A DNA stretch of 64,000 nt, taken from Acrocarpospora macrocephala (GTDB lineage: Bacteria > Actinomycetota > Actinomycetes > Streptosporangiales > Streptosporangiaceae). The translations under genes and the position numbers were made by a program. The notes under the pieces were generated by a model that made no database searches, had not been told where the DNA came from, and was given only the letters and a program-made list of their open reading frames with translations. The stretch spans positions 33,725 through 97,724 of the forward strand of contig NZ_BLAE01000023.1 in NCBI RefSeq assembly GCF_009687865.1, read 5' to 3'. Each line of letters opens with the position of its first letter. Position 1 is the stretch's first letter. Positions 32,518-40,412 of this stretch are shown here, piece after piece.

Positions 32518-33455
32518 ACATCGTCGGGGTCGCAGGCGATGCCGTCGTTGTCCTTGTCGACATACCACGCGTACTGCGGGTGGGTGCCCTTGAAGAAGGG
32601 CCCCGCGCCCGCCGCGATGGCCTCACGGCAGCTCGCGTATTTGGTCTGATTGTTTCCGCTGGCCGCGGGGCTGGGGTTGTCGCCCGCCTGCGGCGCCAGC
32701 GGCTGGCCGGTGTTCTGCGGAGTTCCTGATTGCGTCACCGCGGGGTCGGTGAGACCGGGGTCGGTGACGGGCGGCGGAGTCACGACGGCGGGAGACTGCG
32801 CCGGGGGCTCGGCCGCGGGACCGCTCAGGCGGGCCAGCAGGGCCACCGCCTCCTGCTGGGTGAAGCCGGCGATGCTCAGGCTGTCCTCGGTGATCTCCTG
32901 CGCCACCCGGGGGGCGGCCACCACCTTGTCGGCGACCACGATGGCCAGCTGCCGGTTGACCGTGTCCCTGGTCAGGTCGGCGATCTGGGCGCGGCTGTCC
33001 GGCGCGAGCACGACCCGGACCGCGTACTTCCCGTCACTCTCGGCGAGCGACTCGATCTTCTGCACCACCGCGACGGTGACCCCGGGCTCCAGCTGGTAGC
33101 ACGTGGCCCCGGCGTCGTCGGGAACCATCTCGGCGCCCGCGCAGGGACCGGGCCCGACCAGCTCGACCGGCGCGAAGTGGATGGGCGTGGCCAGCCGGCG
33201 CAGCGTCGTGGTGGACAGCGGCGGCGCGTCCGGATTGCGGGTCATCAGCACCGCGACCGTGCCCAGCACCCCGGTCATCACCACCACCAGCACGAGCGCC
33301 ACGGCCAGTGCCACGGTGGTGCGCCGGGTGGCCTGCGGCGGCCCGGGCGGAGCCGCGGGACCGCCAGGCCCAGGTTCTCCCGGACCTAATGGACCTCCAG
33401 GGCCCGCCGCGCCGCCCCCCGGCGGGGGCTCAGCCGCGCCCGGCGTGTTCTGCAT
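32514..33455 (-). CDS. membrane-anchored protein with SecD P1-like and excalibur calcium-binding domains
   Basis: 313 residues from the ATG at 33455 (GAGG five bases upstream; an ATG at 33476 lacks a site). It has a Gly/Pro-rich cytoplasmic N-terminus, one transmembrane helix (about 45-70) and an extracellular domain resembling the SecDF P1 head. A Pro/Thr linker leads to a C-terminal excalibur motif, [15 protein letters not shown], which binds calcium like an EF-hand loop. It is a cell-surface protein of unknown job. The stop shares CTAG-type overlap with the dehydrogenase gene (32514-32517). Confidence 0.8.
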   Translation of the reverse strand: MQNTPGAAEPPPGGGAAGPGGPLGPGEPGPGGPAAPPGPPQATRRTTVALAVALVLVVVMTGVLGTVAVLMTRNPDAPPLSTTTLRRLATPIHFAPVELVGPGPCAGAEMVPDDAGATCYQLEPGVTVAVVQKIESLAESDGKYAVRVVLAPDSRAQIADLTRDTVNRQLAIVVADKVVAAPRVAQEITEDSLSIAGFTQQEAVALLARLSGPAAEPPAQSPAVVTPPPVTDPGLTDPAVTQSGTPQNTGQPLAPQAGDNPSPAASGNNQTKYASCREAIAAGAGPFFKGTHPQYAWYVDKDNDGIACDPDDV

Positions 33456-33520
33456 CCCGACCTCGATCCCTACCATCGCCCGCCGAGCCTACCGAGGTCC
33501 GCCAGCGCACGGTAATCAGA

Positions 33521-33583
33521 TGACAGTCTGTCACCAAGCGAGCCGAACATCTGTCAGACTGCCCGCCGCGACACGGGTAGAGC
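33521..33583 (+). promoter_or_regulatory. ald promoter region: inverted repeats plus leaderless -10 (TAGAGC)
   Basis: TGACA-GTC-TGTCA (33521-33533) and TCTG-T-CAGA (33550-33558) are two related repeats. CAGTCTG (33524-33530) and CAGACTG (33555-33561) also form inverted arms. TAGAGC at 33578-33583 ends seven bases before the ATG at 33590. The second repeat would overlap the -35 region. An Lrp/AldR-type regulator is a reasonable guess, but none is encoded nearby. Confidence 0.45.
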
Positions 33584-33589
33584 ACCCCT

Positions 33590-34705
33590 ATGAGGGTCGC
33601 AGTTCCACGCGAGGTCAAGAACAACGAGTTCCGGGTCGCGCTCACCCCCGCCGGGGCGCACGAGCTGGTCCGCCACGGGCACCAGGTGTTCGTGGAGCGG
33701 GACGCGGGCGCGGGCTCGGCCATCCCGGACGCCGACTTCGCCGCCGCCGGGGCCACCCTGCTCGGCAGCGCGGACGACGTGTGGGCCACCGGCGACCTGA
33801 TCCTCAAGGTGAAGGAGCCGGTGCCGCAGGAGTACCACCGGATGCGCAAGGGCCAGGTGCTCTTCACCTACCTGCATCTGGCCGCGTCGGAGGCGTGCAC
33901 CCGGGCGATGCTGGAGTCGGGGGTGACCGGCATCGCGTACGAGACGGTGCAGACCGCGTCCGGCGCGCTGCCGCTGCTGGCCCCGATGTCGGAGGTGGCC
34001 GGCCGGCTGGCCCCGCAGGTCGGCGCCTATCACCTGATGCGGCAGGGGGGCGGGCGCGGGGTGCTGATGGGCGGCGTGCCGGGCGTGTACGCGGCGAAGG
34101 TGGTGGTGATCGGGGCCGGGGTGTCGGGCATGAACGCGGCGGCGATCGCGCTCGGCATGCAGGCCGAGGTGCTGCTGCTGGACCGGGACATCGACCGGCT
34201 CAGGCAGGCCGAGGCGATCTATCGCGGGCACTGCAAGACGGTCGCGTCCAACGCGTACGAGGTGGAGCGGGCGGTGCTGGACGCGGACCTGGTGATCGGC
34301 GCGGTGCTGGTGGCCGGGGCCAGGGCCCCGAAGCTGGTGGACAACGACCTGGTGAGCCGGATGAAGCGGGGCTCGGTGCTGGTGGACATCTCCATCGACC
34401 AGGGCGGCTGCTTCGCCGACTCCCGGCCCACCACCCACGACGACCCGGTCTACCGGGTGCACGACTCGGTCTTCTACTGCGTGGCCAACATGCCGGGCGC
34501 GGTCCCGCACACCTCCACGTACGCGCTGACCAACGTGACCGTGCCGTACGCGCTGGCGATCGCGGACCTGGGCTGGCGGGCCGCGCTGGCCGCGGACGAG
34601 GCGCTGGCGCGCGGCCTCAACACGCATCAGGGGCACCTCACGAACCGGGCCGTGGCCGAAGCGCACGGGCTGGCGTGGGTGCCCCTGGCGAAGCTGCCGG
34701 CGTGA
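33590..34705 (+). CDS. ald: alanine dehydrogenase
   Basis: 371 residues catalysing NAD-dependent interconversion of L-alanine and pyruvate plus ammonia. The N-terminal AlaDh/PNT domain shows [20 protein letters not shown] (substrate Arg and Lys) and [13 protein letters not shown] with Lys. FTYLHLAA holds the catalytic His. The Rossmann loop reads [14 protein letters not shown], and the C-terminus [19 protein letters not shown] holds the catalytic Asp. Length is standard. Probably leaderless. In actinomycetes it serves nitrogen and redox balance. Confidence 0.96.
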   Translation: MRVAVPREVKNNEFRVALTPAGAHELVRHGHQVFVERDAGAGSAIPDADFAAAGATLLGSADDVWATGDLILKVKEPVPQEYHRMRKGQVLFTYLHLAASEACTRAMLESGVTGIAYETVQTASGALPLLAPMSEVAGRLAPQVGAYHLMRQGGGRGVLMGGVPGVYAAKVVVIGAGVSGMNAAAIALGMQAEVLLLDRDIDRLRQAEAIYRGHCKTVASNAYEVERAVLDADLVIGAVLVAGARAPKLVDNDLVSRMKRGSVLVDISIDQGGCFADSRPTTHDDPVYRVHDSVFYCVANMPGAVPHTSTYALTNVTVPYALAIADLGWRAALAADEALARGLNTHQGHLTNRAVAEAHGLAWVPLAKLPA

Positions 34706-34709
34706 CCGG

Positions 34710-35447
34710 TCAGGAAGACGGGCTCGGGCTGGCCATCGGCAGGTCGGTCGCCGCCGTCGCCGACGGCTCGGCGGACGGAGCGGTCTCCGGGATCACGGCC
34801 TCGGCCGCGGTCTGGTCGACGCCGCCGGTGCACGCGGCGCCCCGCTCCGGCGTGTCAGGGCCCTGCTTGAACTTCCTGATGAAGGCGGCGATGTCGGGCG
34901 AGTCCGCCGAGTCCACGGCCAGGTTGTGGTTCCAGGACGAGAGGGCGACCTTCGACGGCAGCCCCGGGTACGGGCTGAGCAGCATGTAGTCCGAGGAGGC
35001 GTGGTTGCGCAGCTTGGCGACGTCCGCCTCGGGCAGGTCCGGCTGGTAGGTGATCCAGACCGCGCCGTGCTCCATCGAGTGCACGGCCGTCTCGTTGTTG
35101 ATCGGCTGGTCGTAGATGCCGCAGTTCTGCCAGGTGGGGTTGTGCTCGCCGCCCACCGGCGGGACCTCCGCATACTTCACCTTGATCCCGATGTGCTGCG
35201 ACCCCTTGTAGGTGAAGTTCTTCACCTTGGGCAACATCGCCGCCTCGGCCGAGGCGGCCTGCTTCTCGACCTCGGACTTGTTCATCTCCTCGCGGATGAT
35301 GACGAAGGCCACCGCGCCCACCACGATTGCGATGACGAGGCCGCCGATGCCCCACATCAGGAACGCGGTCCTGCGTTCCTTGCGCTTCTGCTCGGCGCGC
35401 ATGCGGGCCAGATGTTCACGCCGTGCCTGCGCCTTTTCCTTGGTCAT
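34710..35447 (-). CDS. DUF3105 membrane-anchored extracellular protein
   Basis: 245 residues from the ATG at 35447, four bases after GGAGG. A highly charged cytoplasmic start ([20 protein letters not shown]) leads to one transmembrane helix (about 30-53). The exported DUF3105 domain shows [20 protein letters not shown] and [13 protein letters not shown] with conserved Cys and His. The tail is Ala/Ser/Pro-rich. DUF3105 genes are often near DUF305 genes, as here (divergent, 97 bases apart). A metal-related envelope function is suspected but not established. Confidence 0.88.
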   Translation of the reverse strand: MTKEKAQARREHLARMRAEQKRKERRTAFLMWGIGGLVIAIVVGAVAFVIIREEMNKSEVEKQAASAEAAMLPKVKNFTYKGSQHIGIKVKYAEVPPVGGEHNPTWQNCGIYDQPINNETAVHSMEHGAVWITYQPDLPEADVAKLRNHASSDYMLLSPYPGLPSKVALSSWNHNLAVDSADSPDIAAFIRKFKQGPDTPERGAACTGGVDQTAAEAVIPETAPSAEPSATAATDLPMASPSPSS

Positions 35448-35544
35448 CGACCCTCCATCACGCAATCACATATGGGTATGGAGAATAGTGGGTATAGACA
35501 GGCGTTTGGTTCACTGATCCCCTTGCCCTAGTAACCTGAGAGTG

Positions 35545-36168
35545 ATGAACAGCCCCCGTTTCCGCCCGCTTCCGATCTTCGGGGCCCTCGCCGTCCTGGT
35601 CGCGGCCGCCCTGATCATCGTGACCGTCACCAGGTCCGGCACGCCCGGCGACATCTCGGCCGAGGCGGGATTCTCCCGTGACATGGCCGTTCACCACGCC
35701 CAGGCGGTGGACATGTCGTTCGTGGCCAGGGATGCCAGCACGGATCCGGATCTGCGTACCTTCGCGTACGACATCATCAACACCCAGAGCACCCAGCGTG
35801 GAATTTTCATCGGCTGGCTGGACCAGTGGGGTCTCACCCAGACCTCCACCCAGCCGGTGATGACCTGGATGTCGGGTCACGGGCACGCGGGCACCCCCGG
35901 GGTCATGCCCGGCATGGCCAGCCCCGAGGAGATGACGAAGCTGCGGGCGGCCACCGGCGTCGCGGGGGAGATCCTCTTCCTGCAGCTGATGATCCGCCAC
36001 CACGAGGGCGGCGTGGACATGTCCAAGGGCGTGCTCCAGCTGACCAGCCGGAGCGAGGTGCGGACGATGGCGCAGCACATCGTGGACGGCCAGACGGCCG
36101 AGATCAGCGTGATGAAGGAGATGCTCGCCAAACGCGGCGGGCAGCCGTTGCCATCGATACTCAAGTGA
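35545..36168 (+). CDS. DUF305 family exported protein, probable metal binding
   Basis: 207 residues from the ATG at 35545 (a GTG directly precedes it). An N-terminal transmembrane or signal anchor (about 9-28) is followed by two DUF305 halves. Each bears its signature, FSRDMAVHHAQAVDM and LMIRHHEGGVDMSKG, whose paired His and Met residues suggest copper or other metal binding. Between them lies a His/Met/Gly-rich segment (WMSGHGHAGTPGVMPGM). TAACCT at 35532-35537 lies eight bases before the start, near-leaderless. Divergent from the DUF3105 gene. Confidence 0.9.
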   Translation: MNSPRFRPLPIFGALAVLVAAALIIVTVTRSGTPGDISAEAGFSRDMAVHHAQAVDMSFVARDASTDPDLRTFAYDIINTQSTQRGIFIGWLDQWGLTQTSTQPVMTWMSGHGHAGTPGVMPGMASPEEMTKLRAATGVAGEILFLQLMIRHHEGGVDMSKGVLQLTSRSEVRTMAQHIVDGQTAEISVMKEMLAKRGGQPLPSILK

Positions 36169-36192
36169 GCCCGTGTCACCCTGCGCGGGAAA

Positions 36193-36226
36193 CCTCCGGT
36201 CAGGGCACCATGTAACCAACCGGAGG
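36193..36226 (+). promoter_or_regulatory. hairpin that would hide the ribosome site of the DUF3467 gene
   Basis: CCTCCGGT (36193-36200) is the exact complement of ACCGGAGG (36219-36226), with an 18-base loop. The right arm contains GGAGG, the ribosome-binding site eight bases before the TTG start at 36235. If the transcript begins upstream, folding would mask the site. Regulation by unfolding is inferred. Confidence 0.45.
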
Positions 36227-36234
36227 GAAGAGAA

Positions 36235-36531
36235 TTGAATCAGGAGCCGGAGAGCCGCCTTGAGGTGAGCATCTCGGCCGAGGTCGAAGCGGGGCAATAC
36301 GCCAATTTCGCTTCGGTCTGGCACACCCGGGATGGGTTCGTTCTGGATTTCGCGGTGATCACGAGGCCGCCGGGCCTGGCCGACGATCCTTCGTCGGGCG
36401 AGCAGTATCTGAGCGTGCCCACCCGGATCGTCAGCCGGATCAGGATCCCGCCGGCTCAGGTGTTCGAGCTAATGAAGGCCCTGGAACAGCAGCTCAGCGC
36501 GTACGAGAGCGAGACCGGTCAGAAGGTGTGA
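36235..36531 (+). CDS. DUF3467 domain protein
   Basis: 98 residues from a TTG with a strong GGAGG upstream. The sequence GQYANFASVWHTRDGFVLDF and SRIRIPPAQVFELMKALEQQ are the hallmarks of the small DUF3467 family. It is cytoplasmic, about 100 residues, of unknown function. The last 38 bases overlap the convergent MBL-fold gene. The use of TTG together with a sequestering hairpin suggests low or conditional translation. Confidence 0.85.
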   Translation: MNQEPESRLEVSISAEVEAGQYANFASVWHTRDGFVLDFAVITRPPGLADDPSSGEQYLSVPTRIVSRIRIPPAQVFELMKALEQQLSAYESETGQKV

Positions 36532-37288
36532 CCAGCTCGCCCTGGCGGGCGAACTCCACGTCGGGCCACTCCTTGGCCAGCGCGTCCAGCTGGTCGTCGG
36601 TGCGGGTCGGCGCGTGGTGGGTGAGCAGCAGGCGGCGGGCTCCGCAGCGTTCGGCGAAGGCGAGCGCGTCGGTGATCGTGGCGTGGCCGTACGCGTCGGC
36701 GAGGGCCTGCTCCTCGGGGCGGAACTGGCCGTCGTGGATGAGCAGGTCGGCGTCGGCCGCCAGCTCCTCGGCGGCCGACGAGCCGAGCTGGGGGGCGTGG
36801 TCGGGCAGGTAGACCACCGAGGTGCCGCCGAGCTCGACCCGGGTGCCGACGGTGACGCCGCCCTTGTGGGTGATCTCGGCCTGCCGCACGGTCATCCCGG
36901 CCAGCTCCCGGAGCGGCGCCGACGAGGTGAACGACCAGTCACCCTGCAGGCCGTCCGGTTCGATCGGGAAGTGCGGCGGGGACATCGCCCGGGTCAGGGT
37001 GGCGAGTGGGTCGGCACCGGGGATGACCAGTTCGACCTGGGCGTCCGGATGGTCGACGGCCCGGCTGAAGGGCAGGCCCTGGACGTGGTCCCAGTGCAGG
37101 TGGCTGAGGAGGATCGGGCCGCGAAAGGGCCCGGACAGCTGCCTGATGCCCGTGCCGGCGTCCAGCACCAGCGCCGGAACATCCCCGGCGGGCAGCACCG
37201 CCACGCAGCTGGTGTGCCCGCCGTAGCGGACGAACTCGGGCCCGGGGGCGGGGGTGGAGCCGCGCACGCCGAGCAGCAGGAGCCTCAC
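36494..37288 (-). CDS. MBL-fold metallohydrolase, candidate cyclic-nucleotide phosphodiesterase
   Basis: 264 residues from the GTG at 37288, which overlaps the stop of the upstream CNB gene (GTGA). It opens LLLGVRGSTPAPGPEFVRYG, continues GHTSCVAVLP, has the zinc motif SHLHWDHVQGLPF (HxHxDH), a bridging Asp in YLPDHAP/LIHDGQF and a late His in LLTHHAP. This is the phosphodiesterase-like branch of the metallo-beta-lactamase fold (RNase Z/PhnP/CpdP relatives). Coupling to a cNMP-binding gene and divergence from a cyclase make a cyclic-nucleotide substrate attractive but unproven. Confidence 0.82.
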   Translation of the reverse strand: MRLLLLGVRGSTPAPGPEFVRYGGHTSCVAVLPAGDVPALVLDAGTGIRQLSGPFRGPILLSHLHWDHVQGLPFSRAVDHPDAQVELVIPGADPLATLTRAMSPPHFPIEPDGLQGDWSFTSSAPLRELAGMTVRQAEITHKGGVTVGTRVELGGTSVVYLPDHAPQLGSSAAEELAADADLLIHDGQFRPEEQALADAYGHATITDALAFAERCGARRLLLTHHAPTRTDDQLDALAKEWPDVEFARQGELVTPSDRSRSRTR

Positions 37289-38271
37289 GCGTGTTCCTCC
37301 CGGCGGTGCCCGGCGGCGAGATGCTCCAGGGCGGCCCGGTCGATCGTGTCGGCGGTGGCCTCGGCCACCCGGATCGGGGTGACCGCGGTCAGCGTGGCCG
37401 TCCGGTGCCCGGTCTCCAGCACGGCCCGCTCCCCCAGCACCACGCCGGGGCCCAGCTCGCCGAGCGTGCGGCCGTCCACGTCCACCGTCACCACGCCGTC
37501 CAGCAGCAGGAACAGCGAGTCGCCCCGGTCGCCCTGGCGGACCAGGGTCTGGCCGCCGGCCAGCTCGCGGACCAGCGGCTTGCGGCCGCCGCGCATGATC
37601 AGCCGGGACAGCTCGCGCTCCAGCGCGGTCTCGGCGGCGGTGACCACGACCGGGGAGTCCTCCGCGCCCCACGGGGTCGCCGTCTGCGCCGCCCAGGCCT
37701 TGAAGTTGGTGATCCCGGCCTTGAGAGCGAGCGCGCCGTCCGAGCCGTACACCCAGTGCCGGGGGAACGGACTGGCCCCGCTCAGGCCGATCTCGCCGCG
37801 GCCGTCGGCGTGCAGGGTGACCGTGAGCGTGGTCCACACCAGCGGGGACTGCCAGCGGGCGAACGGCGCGGTGGCGGCGGGGCGCGGGAACGGGAGCGCG
37901 GTCCGGCCGCCGGCCGACTGGGTGACCTTGATCCAGCCGTCCCCGAACTCGGCCTCGCCGCGCAGGTCGGGCAGGCCGATCGCGGCGAAGGTGGCCCCGA
38001 GCGGGCCCACCCGGACGGTGGTGGAGCCCATCAGGCCGCCGCCGTCCACGCCATAGCCGACCGCCTGGCCGTCCTCGAAGTCGGCCCAGACGCGCAGCCG
38101 GTTGGCGAAGCGGAACCGGTCGGCCTGGCGCAGGCTCTCCAGGTCGTCGATCCGGGCCGGGGGCGGGTCGTCGTAGTGGGAGATCCCGGCGGTGAACATG
38201 GTCTTGGTGTAACCCTTCACCGCCTCGGACGGGATCCAGGACAGGGACGTCGCCTCTGATTCCACACGCAT
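37285..38271 (-). CDS. cyclic-nucleotide-binding domain protein without DNA-binding domain
   Basis: 328 residues. The first 215 do not match a family I know; they look like a beta-rich domain (ANRLRVWADFEDGQAVGYG, WQSPLVWTTLTVTLHADGRG). The C-terminal CNB domain (about 235-320) has an intact phosphate-binding cassette, GERAVLETGHRTATLTA, with both the Glu and the Arg needed to bind cAMP or cGMP. No helix-turn-helix, kinase or channel segment follows, so it is not a CRP regulator. AAGGAGG lies five bases before the ATG. Same operon as the MBL hydrolase, divergent from the receiver-cyclase. Confidence 0.82.
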   Translation of the reverse strand: MRVESEATSLSWIPSEAVKGYTKTMFTAGISHYDDPPPARIDDLESLRQADRFRFANRLRVWADFEDGQAVGYGVDGGGLMGSTTVRVGPLGATFAAIGLPDLRGEAEFGDGWIKVTQSAGGRTALPFPRPAATAPFARWQSPLVWTTLTVTLHADGRGEIGLSGASPFPRHWVYGSDGALALKAGITNFKAWAAQTATPWGAEDSPVVVTAAETALERELSRLIMRGGRKPLVRELAGGQTLVRQGDRGDSLFLLLDGVVTVDVDGRTLGELGPGVVLGERAVLETGHRTATLTAVTPIRVAEATADTIDRAALEHLAAGHRREEHA

Positions 38272-38349
38272 GCTGGCCTCCTTAAGGTCCGCTTCGACGC
38301 TAGAAACCGCGCGAGACCCCGGCCAGGGCGGTAGCCACCGGCCAACAGG

Positions 38350-38359
38350 GGGTTAACCC
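38350..38359. promoter_or_regulatory. palindrome GGGTTAACCC between CNB and cyclase genes
   Basis: A perfect ten-base palindrome near the centre of the 126-base divergent gap, flanked by GCCAA (38341-38345) and TTGGC (38362-38366). It would suit a dimeric regulator acting on both operons. It does not resemble a CRP site (TGTGA-N6-TCACA). Confidence 0.4.
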
Positions 38360-38397
38360 TCTTGGCCCGGTCCACCGCATAGGAGGACATTCAAGAG

Positions 38398-39693
38398 GTG
38401 GATCGCATCACGGTGGTACTCGCCGACGACAACCTGATCGTCCGTGAGGGCGTGCGCGCGCTGTTGAGCCGGGACCTCGCCCTGGAGGTGGTCGGCGTGG
38501 CCGCTGACTACGACGAGCTGGTCGCCCGGGCCGAGGAGTTGCGGCCCCAGGTGCTGGTCACCGATATCCGGATGCCGCCGACGTACCAGGACGAGGGCAT
38601 CGACGCCGCCCGGGAGGTGCGCGGGCGGCTGCCCGGCACGGGCGTGGTGGTGCTCAGCCAGTACGACGACCCCGACTACGCGGTCAAACTGCTCGCCGAG
38701 GGCGCCGACGGATACGCCTACCTGCTCAAGGACCGGGTCGCCGACGCCCGGCTGCTGGGCCGGGCCATCCGCGAGGTGGCGGCGGGCGGTTCCATGATCG
38801 ACCCGCAGATCGTGCAGGACCTGCTGTCCCCCGCGCGCTCCTCCGAGCTCACCCCGGGCGAGGAGAAGCTGCTCAGGCAGGTCGCCGAGGGCCGCTCGGT
38901 GAAGGCCATCGCGGCCGCCGCGCAGGCCAGCCCCGAGTCGGTCAACGCGCTGGTCGAGCAGCTGTTCCTGAAACTGGCCCGGGGCGCGACCGCCGGTCGC
39001 AGGGGCGCGCTGAAGCGGCTGCGCATGCTGCACACGGCGATCCTGCGCCGGGACGAGCAGGGCGAGCGGCTGTCCCGGCTGCTGCCGCACGGCGTGGCCG
39101 ACAAGCTGCTGGCCGACCGGATGGACCGGACCGAGCGGCTGAACGTGACCGTGCTCATGTCCGACGTGCGCGGCTACTCGGCGATCGCCGAGCACACCGA
39201 CCCGGCCGTGCTCGCCGGGCAGCTCAACGCGCACCGGCGGGCCATGAACGCGGCCATCCTCAGCGAGGGCGGCACGGTCATGCAGTATGTCGGCGACGCG
39301 GTGATGGCCGTGTTCGGCGCGCCCGACCCGCGCCCCGGCCACGCCGGCTCGGCCGTGCTGGCCGCCCGCGCCATGCACCGCAGCCAGCGCGCGCTCAACC
39401 AGGACTGGTCCGGCGACGGGCACACCCCGTTCCAGCTCGGCATCGGGTTGTGCACCGGCGAGGTGGCCGCGGCCCTGCTCGGCAGCGAGGAACGCGTGGA
39501 GTACACGCTCGTCGGCGATACCGTGAACCTCGCCCAGCGCATGCAGGATCTGGCCCGTCCCGCGGGCACCGTGGCCGCGGAGGGCACCGTGGCCGCCGCG
39601 GACATCCCCTGGCCGTGGACCCCGCTCGGACCGCGCGCCGTCAAAGGCCGATCCACCCCCGTCGTGGCTTTTCACCTCCCGGAGGATTTCTGA
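38398..39693 (+). CDS. receiver - LuxR-like HTH - class III adenylate/guanylate cyclase
   Basis: 431 residues from a GTG. A NarL-type receiver (1-125) has the D10/D11 pair, phospho-Asp D56 in TDIRMPP and K111. A LuxR-like helix-turn-helix region (about 150-195) is degenerate. The class III cyclase domain (about 248-425) has metal Asp in LMSDVRGY (D256) and QYVGDAVMAVFG (D300), and catalytic Asn/Arg in GDTVNLAQRM (N377, R381). All core catalytic residues are present, so cAMP or cGMP synthesis is expected. AGGAGG lies 11 bases upstream. The stop overlaps the ABC ATPase start (TGATG), coupling the two. Divergent from the cNMP-binding protein. Confidence 0.92.
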   Translation: MDRITVVLADDNLIVREGVRALLSRDLALEVVGVAADYDELVARAEELRPQVLVTDIRMPPTYQDEGIDAAREVRGRLPGTGVVVLSQYDDPDYAVKLLAEGADGYAYLLKDRVADARLLGRAIREVAAGGSMIDPQIVQDLLSPARSSELTPGEEKLLRQVAEGRSVKAIAAAAQASPESVNALVEQLFLKLARGATAGRRGALKRLRMLHTAILRRDEQGERLSRLLPHGVADKLLADRMDRTERLNVTVLMSDVRGYSAIAEHTDPAVLAGQLNAHRRAMNAAILSEGGTVMQYVGDAVMAVFGAPDPRPGHAGSAVLAARAMHRSQRALNQDWSGDGHTPFQLGIGLCTGEVAAALLGSEERVEYTLVGDTVNLAQRMQDLARPAGTVAAEGTVAAADIPWPWTPLGPRAVKGRSTPVVAFHLPEDF

Positions 39694-40412
39694 TGGCAAC
39701 CGAACTGTCCGTCGACGCCCCCACGCCCGACGGCACGCAAGAGGCTCCTGCCGTACGGATCCGCGGGGCCAGGCGGACCTTCGAGGCCGAGCTGGCGCCG
39801 GTCCGGGCGCTGCGCGGCGTCGACTTCGACGTGAGCCGCGGCGAATTCGTCGCCGTGATGGGCCCGTCGGGGTGCGGCAAGTCCACCCTGCTGAACGTGA
39901 TCGCCGGTCTGGACGGCGTCGACGACGGCACCATCGAGGTCGCGGGCGAGCGGGTGGACGGCAAGGACGAGGACTGGCTGGCCCGGTTCCGGCGGCACCA
40001 CATCGGCTTCGTGTTCCAGTTCTTCAACCTGCTGGACGGGGTGTCCGCGCTGGACAACCTGGTGCTGCCGGGCGTGCTCGGCGGGATGAAGCGGCGCGCC
40101 GCCGAGGCCAGGGCCAGGGACCTGCTCGACCTGCTCGGCCTGGGCGACCGGCTCCAGCAGGTGCCGGCCGTGCTGTCCGGCGGGCAGCGGCAGCGGCTGG
40201 CCATCGCCCGGGCGCTGGTCAACCAGCCGAGCCTGCTGCTGGCCGACGAGCCCACCGGCGCCCTGGACTCCGAGGGCGGCCTGGAGGTGCTCGAACTGTT
40301 CCGGCGGCTGCACGAGGACGGGCAGACGATCATCATGGTCACCCACTCCCCCGAGGTCGCGGCCGGCGCGTCCCGCGCGATCCGGATGCGGGACGGCCGG
40401 GTGGAGGGATGA
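39693..40412 (+). CDS. ABC transporter ATP-binding protein (MacB/LolD type)
   Basis: 239 residues. Walker A is GPSGCGKST, the Q-loop is FVFQFFNLLDG, the signature LSGGQRQRLAIARAL, Walker B LLLADEPTGALD and H-loop MVTHSPEVA. This is the MacB/LolD class that powers FtsX-type mechanotransmission permeases rather than substrate channels. The ATG at 39693 follows GGAGG by seven bases and shares one base with the cyclase stop. The next permease start overlaps its stop (ATGA). It is the only ATPase for three permeases. Confidence 0.95.
   Translation: MATELSVDAPTPDGTQEAPAVRIRGARRTFEAELAPVRALRGVDFDVSRGEFVAVMGPSGCGKSTLLNVIAGLDGVDDGTIEVAGERVDGKDEDWLARFRRHHIGFVFQFFNLLDGVSALDNLVLPGVLGGMKRRAAEARARDLLDLLGLGDRLQQVPAVLSGGQRQRLAIARALVNQPSLLLADEPTGALDSEGGLEVLELFRRLHEDGQTIIMVTHSPEVAAGASRAIRMRDGRVEG

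Noticed and set aside
38272..38397. CRP-type binding site between the CNB and cyclase genes
   Set aside because: No TGTGA-N6-TCACA-like sequence is present; only the GGGTTAACCC palindrome.
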